Source: Desulfobacteraceae bacterium
GTDB taxonomy: Bacteria; Desulfobacterota; Desulfobacteria; Desulfobacterales; JAUWMJ01
DNA: 8,046 nt
Direction: 5' to 3'
Assembly (NCBI GenBank): GCA_030612225.1
Contig: JAUWOH010000122.1
Span: 1-8,046, forward strand
Of the stretch, positions 1-5,458 are shown piece by piece. Under the pieces are notes generated by a model. The model did not search any database. It was not told the DNA's origin and saw only the letters and a program-made list of their open reading frames with translations. The first letter of the stretch is position 1; every line of letters begins with the position of its first letter. Made by a program: the position numbers and the translations under genes.

Positions 1-702
1 CACTGCCGCAAAACGTGCAAAGGCGCCAGCTATGTTCGGTGATGTCTTTGCCCAGGCTAAATCGGCAGGCAGCTCGCTTTTGGGTAATAATTCCAATGAC
101 ATTCCTAATGGTTTTGAGCGATGAATAGCTCTTGAGAAAAACCAGCCCGCCATTCTCGTAAAAAGCCCTTTAAGCAGCCTATGATTGGATGGTAAAGGCG
201 TTTCGCTCAAGAGCACACTTGCCATCCGATTCACGTAGTGGAAGAACACGGCTGTCCCAATAATCTCTGGTGCGTCTTTCTTGGAGAAAGGGGGTGAAAG
301 AAGGACCTTTGCTCCGGGTGAACGGGTTGCTGCAGCCCATTTTACGATAGAACGCACGGCCGGATCCCGAATTTGATCGTCACGATGGCGAATGATGGCG
401 TCAGCAGAGTTACGCGCCGAAGTTGCATTGAGCATGATGGTATGGGCATCAACGCAGTATGGACACTGGTTAATTCTGGAAACTGTAGCAGCCACGGCCT
501 CTTTGACATCTCGCCGAACAGATCCCACGAGGAGTGATTCCCGACAAGCACTCCATGCACCTGCCAGCAACTCCGGAGATGGTGAGTGAAGGGTAAAGGG
601 TTCTACAAGAGCGCCGAATTCTTTTTTGATTTGAGGATATACGTGCGCTACCAGTCCTTCAGTAGAATTTGGCGCAACTGGTTGTATATATCTTATTGCC
701 AT
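1..702 (-). CDS. AhpD-like / carboxymuconolactone decarboxylase family protein (3' end beyond window)
   Basis: An open frame of 234 codons runs from ATG at 702-700 to the window edge with no stop, so the C-terminus is missing. The start is supported by GAGGAG a few bases upstream. Residues 80-87 read CPYCVDAH, and Glu68 lies 12 residues before Cys80. The spacing Glu68, Cys80, Cys83, His87 equals that of the proton-relay/redox set Glu118, Cys130, Cys133, His137 of mycobacterial AhpD. In this family the CxxC pair reduces peroxides through a thiol relay, although many members have unknown substrates. No signal peptide is seen, so the protein should be cytoplasmic. At over 234 residues it is longer than the small AhpD proteins and resembles the longer peroxidase-related members. 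A MITE-like element separates it from the upstream flavoenzyme gene, so its promoter is uncertain. The fold assignment is firm; the physiological role is not known. Confidence 0.85.
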   Translation of the reverse strand, partial: MAIRYIQPVAPNSTEGLVAHVYPQIKKEFGALVEPFTLHSPSPELLAGAWSACRESLLVGSVRRDVKEAVAATVSRINQCPYCVDAHTIMLNATSARNSADAIIRHRDDQIRDPAVRSIVKWAAATRSPGAKVLLSPPFSKKDAPEIIGTAVFFHYVNRMASVLLSETPLPSNHRLLKGLFTRMAGWFFSRAIHRSKPLGMSLELLPKSELPADLAWAKTSPNIAGAFARFAAV

Positions 703-724
703 TGGCTCCTCGTTTAGTTTTAAC

Positions 725-739
725 TCAAGTTTCGCACCC
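725..739 (+). repeat. Left terminal inverted repeat of the MITE-like element
   Basis: TCAAGTTTCGCACCC is the exact reverse complement of 1003-1017. It begins 22 bases upstream of the ATG of the AhpD-like gene, next to that gene's ribosome binding site. Confidence 0.8.
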
Positions 740-1002
740 CTGATTTGCGTTGCCTTCAAGGCGGTAAGGGGTAAAAATAATATTTTTAAAGGAAAATCCT
801 TTTCTTATATTTTGCAATGGGCAGCCAGCGGCTCATATAATATAATCAGGCGCAAAAGAGATATAACTTATTGCATTAAATAGGGTATCAAGCATCAATT
901 ATATATTTATGGATTGGCGCCGTACTTAAAATCACCGGCAGTATATTTCGCTTTTAAAATTTATTTTTATCTCTTGCCGTCCACGGCTTAGGATAAACTA
1001 AA

Positions 1003-1017
1003 GGGTGCGAAACTTGA
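1003..1017 (-). repeat. Right terminal inverted repeat of the MITE-like element
   Basis: GGGTGCGAAACTTGA on the plus strand is a perfect 15-base match to the reverse complement of 725-739. It lies about 94 bases beyond the stop codon of the flavoenzyme gene. Confidence 0.8.
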
Positions 1018-1056
1018 ATTTTAATTACTAAATATACAGCTTAATTTGTATCATTC

Positions 1057-1100
1057 ATGATGGACCTTTCCGTCCGCAATATAGATTTGTTGTCCATCAT
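1057..1100. other. Inverted repeat downstream of the flavoenzyme gene (possible 3'-end hairpin)
   Basis: ATGATGGAC (1057-1065) and GTCCATCAT (1092-1100) form a perfect 9-bp stem with a 26-base loop, starting 11 bases after the flavoenzyme stop codon. An alternative smaller stem pairs GGAC (1062-1065) with GTCC (1072-1075). The run of Ts follows the stem only in the plus direction (1100-1104). It is therefore not a canonical intrinsic terminator for the minus-strand operon, but it could still stabilise or mark the mRNA 3' end. Confidence 0.4.
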
Positions 1101-1110
1101 TTTTATCTCT

Positions 1111-2775
1111 TTATAAATCGGCCAGATCTTTTACCAGAGCCTTGAAGGCATCGGCGCCAGATCCCAGGCAGGGCTGGTAGCCACCCCCGGGCTTTGTCCA
1201 GGCCGAGGCCAGGTAGAGGCCCTTGAACGGTGTCCTTTGCTCGAGCCGGGTCATGTAAGCGTTGTCCATAGACTGCTCGTACCCGTAGATGGCGCCCTCC
1301 GGATTACCGGTATAGCGGATGTTGGTCAAAGGGGTGGCCGCTTCCATAACCTCGATCATGGAGCTAAGACCGGGGATGGCCCATTTCTCGGCCTCCTTGA
1401 TAAGCGCCCTGGCGATTCGTTCTTTTTCTTTACGATAAGCGTCTTTACGGCCTGCAAAATAGTCGGCCTCAAATCGCTTCCATGGTTCGTACCCACTGAG
1501 CATCATAACGACCACCGTAGATGTCTCTGGATTGGAATAACCTTTGTAGGCATTGTCATAAAGGGACACCAATAAACCGGCCTTATAGGGATCACAAGCC
1601 AGACAGCCCTGGTAGGCCTTTTCAGGATCGTAATCCCTGTCAATCCAGATCTCATAACCTTTCACCTTGCGATGGACCTCCTGGTTTAGTCCCAGCCAGA
1701 CAACAAAAGTGGAAAGACTGGGTCTGTAGGTATCCAGTTTTTTAACGTACTCACGGGCCTTGCTGTTAAATTTGATCGGCTCGGTATTATTTGACAGCAT
1801 ATTCATCGTGGCCGGCACGCTGGCGTTGGAAATAACCGCCCTGGCCTTGAGATGTCTGCCGTCGGCAAGAATTACCCCGGTAACCGCCCCGTCCTTCATG
1901 ACGATCTTCTCTGCCTCTGTTTCCAGCATAACCTGACCCGCCTTAGCTTCAATGGCATCCACCAAGGCATAACTAAGGTTCTGAGAGCGCTTTTTGATAT
2001 AGTGACCTCCAAAACGTATATAGGCCGAGGTAGCGATAGCATAGTAAAAGCCGGACAGCTTGGAAGGTGGCAAACCATAGTAGGGCCAATAGATCGATAA
2101 GAGGGAGCGGAGTTTGGAATCCTTGACGTGTCTTTTCAGAAGGTCGGATAGAGTGTCATTGCGGATCGCCCACATCTTCTTGTGGGTCCAGATGAAGAAA
2201 AGCTTGTCCCACCAGGAGTCGGAGTCGAAAGGCTTTATTGCCTCTTCCAGTATGCCCATGATTTCGTCAAAGAATCCCTGGATACCTTGAGCCTGATCCG
2301 GGAAAAGATCGGAGAGCTGTTTGATGATGGCTTCGGGATTGCGCTGGGGCCAGAGCAGGTCATGGTCCGGTGTGATGATCCGGCACAATTCAGGCAACTC
2401 TACTGTCTCCACCTTGTCCAGCACACCTGCACCTTCCAAGGATTCCCGCAACCCCCCCTTGGCGCTCATGGTTGCGTGGAGGGAAACATCAAAAGTGAAT
2501 TTTCCGCCGGCCCGATCAAAAGTCGTCGCATAGCCTCCGGGGATATCATGCTGCTCCACCAGGGTTACCGGAAAGCCGTTACGAGCAAGATGGGCCGCGG
2601 CGCTCAGGCCTCCCAGCCCGCCGCCGATGACTACCACAGGATACTCCTTTTTGGGTCCGACCTTGGCGGCCAGTGCTTCCAGTTGGTTCCAGTCAACGGC
2701 CAGGGCGGCTGTAGTTGCCGCAGCTACCTTCATGAAATCACGGCGCGAGATGTTTTTGGAATTTTTTTTGTTCAT
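1111..2775 (-). CDS. Tat-exported FAD-dependent oxidoreductase, CrtI/phytoene desaturase-like
   Basis: The product has 554 residues, ATG start, and GGAGG nine to ten bases upstream. Residues 1-37 form a twin-arginine signal: basic n-region, SRRDFMK around Arg11-Arg12, an alanine-rich hydrophobic stretch and a possible ALA cleavage site near residue 36. A dinucleotide-binding fold follows, with VVVIGGGLGG (residues 47-56) and the acidic Glu74 closing the second strand. Next comes the IPGGYATTF segment typical of phytoene desaturase and retinol saturase relatives. The C-terminus carries the matching FAD motif (GLYLASAW, then PGGGYQPCLGSGADA). Such enzymes desaturate, saturate or isomerise hydrophobic polyenes and related lipids. 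The Tat signal implies the flavoprotein folds with FAD in the cytoplasm before export. It starts 14 bases after the AOR stop, so the two are cotranscribed. Its base composition looks more GC-rich than the upstream genes. The family is secure; the substrate is unknown, and carotenoid synthesis is not implied. Confidence 0.9.
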   Translation of the reverse strand: MNKKNSKNISRRDFMKVAAATTAALAVDWNQLEALAAKVGPKKEYPVVVIGGGLGGLSAAAHLARNGFPVTLVEQHDIPGGYATTFDRAGGKFTFDVSLHATMSAKGGLRESLEGAGVLDKVETVELPELCRIITPDHDLLWPQRNPEAIIKQLSDLFPDQAQGIQGFFDEIMGILEEAIKPFDSDSWWDKLFFIWTHKKMWAIRNDTLSDLLKRHVKDSKLRSLLSIYWPYYGLPPSKLSGFYYAIATSAYIRFGGHYIKKRSQNLSYALVDAIEAKAGQVMLETEAEKIVMKDGAVTGVILADGRHLKARAVISNASVPATMNMLSNNTEPIKFNSKAREYVKKLDTYRPSLSTFVVWLGLNQEVHRKVKGYEIWIDRDYDPEKAYQGCLACDPYKAGLLVSLYDNAYKGYSNPETSTVVVMMLSGYEPWKRFEADYFAGRKDAYRKEKERIARALIKEAEKWAIPGLSSMIEVMEAATPLTNIRYTGNPEGAIYGYEQSMDNAYMTRLEQRTPFKGLYLASAWTKPGGGYQPCLGSGADAFKALVKDLADL

Positions 2776-2789
2776 GATATACCTCCGTT

Positions 2790-4214
2790 TTATACGGATG
2801 AAATATTAAGCTTTTGCATGGTTTCTGGGGTTGGTATCCCATTTTTATCAAACCCTCTCAGTTTGTAATATCTGTCCAGCATTTTATGCAGCGGCACCGT
2901 TGTTTTCTTCGGATCACACTCTCTGCCCTCCTTCAGAAATCGTTCCGGTAATGTATCGTCTTTTCTGGAAATGCCTTCCCGGGTATTCATATACCTTTCA
3001 AGAATATGTATTCTTGCACCGGCTCTTAAGAATTCGGCATTGGATAGTTTGATCCCTGTTACCGACGACCAGAGCTTTGGATAAATGCTGATATCCACCA
3101 TGTGGACGGCAATCTTTGAGAGATACTGCATTAAGCAATGAAGTATTAAGTTCGGCGTGTATTTTGACAGAGGCGCTTCTAAGATAAAGGCAGAAGAAGT
3201 AAAAACACAGATACTTATGGAGTTGATTCCATTGAACAAGTCCTCGAAGAATTTCACAAAATCCGCTTTTGCCCTCACGGTTTGTGGATTCAGCAAATCT
3301 GCGATATTTTCCATAAACACAACTGTAGCTGAAAGATGGCAGGCCCCCCGGTTGGCTACAGCATAGGAAAGGCCTTGCCCGAAAGCGCCGCGGGGATCAT
3401 AGGCCGACCACTCGAGTCCTTTGACCTGGATGGCAAATTCCTTACCCCCGTACTTTTCTGAAAGGGATTTCACACCCAGGGCCATGTCCTTGCCCAAACC
3501 CTTGCTTAAGGCCATATCTGTAATAATTTTAGCAATGCCATCCGGGCTTCCAAACTTAAGGTTTGATTTTAACAATCCTTTTTCCGTTGCCTCCATCACC
3601 CATGCAATGATATTGCCTACAGAAATAGTATCCATTCCATATTTTCCGCACAGCTCATTCCATTCGGCGATTTTAACCGGATCAAAAATACCGATATTGG
3701 CGCCTAAAAGAGATACGGTTTCATACTCCGGAACCACTCTATTCTTTCCATCAAACATTCCCTTTTTACCGCAAAGTATGGCGCAGCTCCTGCAGGTATG
3801 GTGTTTGGTGTCATGCCTGGCCTTCATTTCCTCTCCGGATATTTTGTGTGCATCTTTATGCATTCCTTTTGTAAAGTTATTTACCGAAAGGGTGCCATGT
3901 CTATTGCAGTAGTCCAGGTGGGAAGCCGTTCCGTAATTTTTATAGCCATCACCTGTAAACGGGCTGGCATTTATATATTTCAACGCCCGTTTCTTTAATT
4001 TATCAAATGCTTCCTTTTCCTTTGGAACAATTTTGTAAGCTTTCCCGACCGCTATGATGGCTTTGAGATTCTTGGACCCCATGACGGCCCCCATTCCTGC
4101 CCGACCCAGATAGCGATGACCGGAGACAATATTGGCGACCCTGACAAGGTTCTCCCCAGCCTGGCCGATTACAATCATACCTCCTTTTTTTTCCAGCATT
4201 TCCTGGGCACTCAT
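2790..4214 (-). CDS. AOR C-terminal fragment (after the amber codon)
   Basis: This 474-residue frame begins at an ATG 15 bases after the TAG. AAGGA lies four bases upstream of it (TAAGGATGCA then ATG), so reinitiation is conceivable. It holds GRAGMGAVMGSKNLKA (fragment residues 38-52), the CxxCxxxC cluster at 141, 144 and 148, the distal Cys336, and the typical AOR C-terminus with REGISRKDDTLPERF and a YYKLRGFDKNGIPT segment. It ends in TAA. As a separate polypeptide it would lack the first part of the pterin domain. Whether this ATG is used is not known; it may only be an internal methionine of the intact gene. Confidence 0.75.
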   Translation of the reverse strand: MSAQEMLEKKGGMIVIGQAGENLVRVANIVSGHRYLGRAGMGAVMGSKNLKAIIAVGKAYKIVPKEKEAFDKLKKRALKYINASPFTGDGYKNYGTASHLDYCNRHGTLSVNNFTKGMHKDAHKISGEEMKARHDTKHHTCRSCAILCGKKGMFDGKNRVVPEYETVSLLGANIGIFDPVKIAEWNELCGKYGMDTISVGNIIAWVMEATEKGLLKSNLKFGSPDGIAKIITDMALSKGLGKDMALGVKSLSEKYGGKEFAIQVKGLEWSAYDPRGAFGQGLSYAVANRGACHLSATVVFMENIADLLNPQTVRAKADFVKFFEDLFNGINSISICVFTSSAFILEAPLSKYTPNLILHCLMQYLSKIAVHMVDISIYPKLWSSVTGIKLSNAEFLRAGARIHILERYMNTREGISRKDDTLPERFLKEGRECDPKKTTVPLHKMLDRYYKLRGFDKNGIPTPETMQKLNISSV

Positions 4215-4226
4215 TGCATCCTTACC

Positions 4227-4229
4227 CTA
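4227..4229 (-). other. In-frame amber codon at the conserved AOR tryptophan (residue 141)
   Basis: The minus strand reads CTC TAG GGT AAG, giving Leu-stop-Gly-Lys. Pyrococcus AOR has HIWGKK at the matching place, and other family members commonly read LWGK. A single G-to-A change from TGG accounts for it. TAG is also the genuine stop of the nearby penicillin acylase gene, so TAG is not generally a sense codon here. Confidence 0.85.
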
Positions 4230-4649
4230 GAGTTCTTTTGCGTCTTTAAATTCAACACCATCGGAAGAGACAACAAGATACACGGGATTTTTTGACTTTC
4301 CTTTAATAAGAATCCCATCCCATCCGGCGGTTTTAAGGTTTTCGCCAAAAGGCCCCCCACATGAAGACGACGCCATAATTCCGGTTAATGGAGTTTTGGT
4401 CACCGCTGAAAACCTGCTGGAGCAGGGAGCAGCTGTCCCCAGAAGGGCACCGGTCATAAATGCAATAATATTTTCTTTTCCAAGGGGATCGATACTCGGT
4501 GTTATTCTGTCGTAGATCAGTTTCAGCCCAAGACCTTTGCCACCGAGATACATTTTGATATCTGCATCCGGCACAGGATAAACGCTGAATGATGTGGTCG
4601 TAAGGTCCACCTCCAGGACTTTCCTGGACATGCCGATCAGCTTTTTCAT
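4227..4649 (-). CDS. AOR N-terminal fragment (before the amber codon)
   Basis: These 140 residues cover roughly the first two thirds of the AOR N-terminal pterin-binding domain, including GGKGLGLKLIYD (residues 36-47) and SSCGGPFGENLKTAGWDG (95-112). The ATG at 4649 overlaps the upstream gene's TGA and has AAGGAG at good spacing. Alone it lacks the iron-sulfur ligands and most of the tungstopterin site, so it should be inactive unless the TAG is read through or it assembles with the downstream fragment. Confidence 0.8.
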   Translation of the reverse strand: MKKLIGMSRKVLEVDLTTTSFSVYPVPDADIKMYLGGKGLGLKLIYDRITPSIDPLGKENIIAFMTGALLGTAAPCSSRFSAVTKTPLTGIMASSSCGGPFGENLKTAGWDGILIKGKSKNPVYLVVSSDGVEFKDAKEL

Positions 4650-5377
4650 GCTATTTTCTCCTTTTTATCTGTTAAGCGCGTTGTCCTTGCCAAAAGAGAA
4701 TGGATATCTGTTTTGTGAATAAAGCAATAAACGATCATCATTAGAAACATGAGGGCTACTGATATACCAAGTAGTTCGTTCAGAACGGATCGATTAAGAT
4801 ATGCAAGGATAGATAAAATGAAGCTTGAGATTCCTGTGACAGCAATAACTTTTGAGTAGGTACGACCCTTAAAGAAATATGACGCGAGAATCAAAAAAAC
4901 AACTGTGATCCCTCCCCATTTTATCCATGTAAAGCAGTGCAAAAGAGATAGTTCTTTCACAAAATCCAGACTGGTAATTTTCCCAGTAATCCTTAAAAGT
5001 TGTATGTTTTCCAGAGCATCAGCAACAAGGATAACAAATGACAGCACACTTCCTGCATAATAGTATCTTTGTCCTGTATTTTTTGCGCAAGCAAATGAAA
5101 AGAAAAACAAAAATGAAGAATACAAAACCATAAAAATATAGTCCAACCTGTTTCCAAAATCCATGGCTTTAATCATAGATAGTTGATCCGGAGCGCCAGG
5201 CAAACCAAATAGCCGGTAAACTTCGCTTTGCGATTGCACAAACTCAAATGCAATTATAGGAGTGAAAAAGCCATCCATCATCCATGGCGCCTTGGAAGGA
5301 AATACCATCAACAACACAATGCTCATCCCGATCACCAACAGTCCTAAAAATCCAACTTTCATAAATGGCTTATTCAT
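4646..5377 (-). CDS. Integral membrane protein of unknown function, about six helices
   Basis: The product has 243 residues and I do not recognise a named family. Hydrophobic segments lie at about residues 7-26, 80-98, 105-125, 150-170, 176-193 and 201-220, and a basic tail (TTRLTDKKEKIA) ends the protein. A soluble loop (about 27-75) follows the first helix and is probably outside. Polar residues within or at the edges of helices look conserved-motif-like: Arg77-Leu-Asp79, ADALEN (residues 119-124) and KWGG (153-156). No cofactor or nucleotide motif is visible. The ATG at 5377 has only a weak ribosome binding site. The TGA overlaps the AOR start as ATGA, which implies coupled translation and a role tied to the AOR, such as an anchor, a channel or a carrier for hydrophobic substrates. 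That role is inference from position only. Confidence 0.85.
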   Translation of the reverse strand: MNKPFMKVGFLGLLVIGMSIVLLMVFPSKAPWMMDGFFTPIIAFEFVQSQSEVYRLFGLPGAPDQLSMIKAMDFGNRLDYIFMVLYSSFLFFFSFACAKNTGQRYYYAGSVLSFVILVADALENIQLLRITGKITSLDFVKELSLLHCFTWIKWGGITVVFLILASYFFKGRTYSKVIAVTGISSFILSILAYLNRSVLNELLGISVALMFLMMIVYCFIHKTDIHSLLARTTRLTDKKEKIA

Positions 5378-5404
5378 TTTTTACCAATCTTTCAGTTCCA
5401 TAAA

Positions 5405-5432
5405 ACTGTAAAAATGTGAGATAATGCGTCAA
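5405..5432 (-). promoter_or_regulatory. Possible sigma70-type promoter for the membrane protein-AOR-flavoenzyme genes
   Basis: On the minus strand TTGACG (5432-5427) and TACAGT (5410-5405) are separated by 16 bases, about 28 bases upstream of the membrane protein start. A perfect 10-base palindrome, TCAATATTGA, lies at 5440-5449 just upstream of the -35 and could be an operator. The gap is AT-rich, so chance matches are likely. Confidence 0.3.
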
Positions 5433-5458
5433 ATATTCATCAATATTGAAAACTCGTT

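Larger units (their letters stand above)
724..1018. mobile_element. MITE-like palindromic element with terminal inverted repeats
   Basis: This non-coding, AT-rich block fills most of the 408-base gap between two genes. It is bounded by a perfect 15-bp inverted repeat (725-739 against 1003-1017). The complementarity resumes further in: 771-779 (TAAAAATAA) pairs with 961-969, flanked by partially matching bases. The arms therefore extend roughly 65 bases with moderate identity. The hexamer TTTTAA lies immediately outside both ends (718-723 and 1019-1024), as expected for a target-site duplication, though AT richness makes chance possible. No open frame of useful length lies inside, so it would depend on a transposase elsewhere. 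The parent IS family was not identified. Confidence 0.65.
2790..4649 (-). pseudogene. Aldehyde:ferredoxin oxidoreductase (AOR) family, interrupted by an in-frame TAG
   Basis: Both halves lie in the same frame (4229 minus 4214 is 15), so the break is one stop codon, not a frameshift. Read through, the protein has about 619 residues, close to the roughly 605 of Pyrococcus furiosus AOR. Family landmarks are complete: the N-terminal VLEVDLTT and YLGGKGLG segments, pterin-binding GRAGMGAVMGSKNLKAI, EYETVSLLGANIGI, GMDTISVGN, and AYDPRGAFGQGLSYA with NRGACHL. The [4Fe-4S] ligands are Cys286, Cys289 and Cys293 (CRSCAILC), with Cys481 as the distal fourth. Pf AOR uses 288, 291, 295 and 494. Such enzymes use tungsten bis-pyranopterin to interconvert aldehydes and acids with ferredoxin. 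The stop falls where the family has Leu-Trp-Gly, so TGG to TAG explains it. Good preservation elsewhere suggests a recent mutation, suppression, or a sequence error. AAGGAG upstream and an ATGA overlap with the membrane protein gene support translational coupling. Confidence 0.85.

Noticed and set aside
342..589. Small open frames on both strands at the left end
   Set aside because: They overlap the AhpD-like gene, whose CPYCVDAH motif and ribosome binding site identify the real frame.
790..950. Promoter for the AhpD-like gene inside the MITE-like element
   Set aside because: The region is AT-rich, and several weak -35/-10-like words occur at poor spacing, with none standing out.
2182..2868. 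A 228-codon plus-strand open frame opposite the flavoenzyme gene
   Set aside because: It is antisense to a clear FAD oxidoreductase, its translation shows no recognisable domain, and it spans the 3' end of the AOR gene; it is a shadow frame.
3421..3912. A 163-codon plus-strand open frame
   Set aside because: It is antisense to the AOR cluster-binding region and has no domain of its own.
4215..4229. A frameshift splitting the AOR gene
   Set aside because: The two fragments are in the same frame (offset of 15 bases), so the break is a nonsense codon, not an indel.
4227..4229. Pyrrolysine encoded by the TAG
   Set aside because: The site corresponds to a conserved tryptophan one base change away, and TAG ends the neighbouring acylase gene. 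Nothing in the window supports Pyl insertion, though a genome search for pyl genes is still worthwhile.
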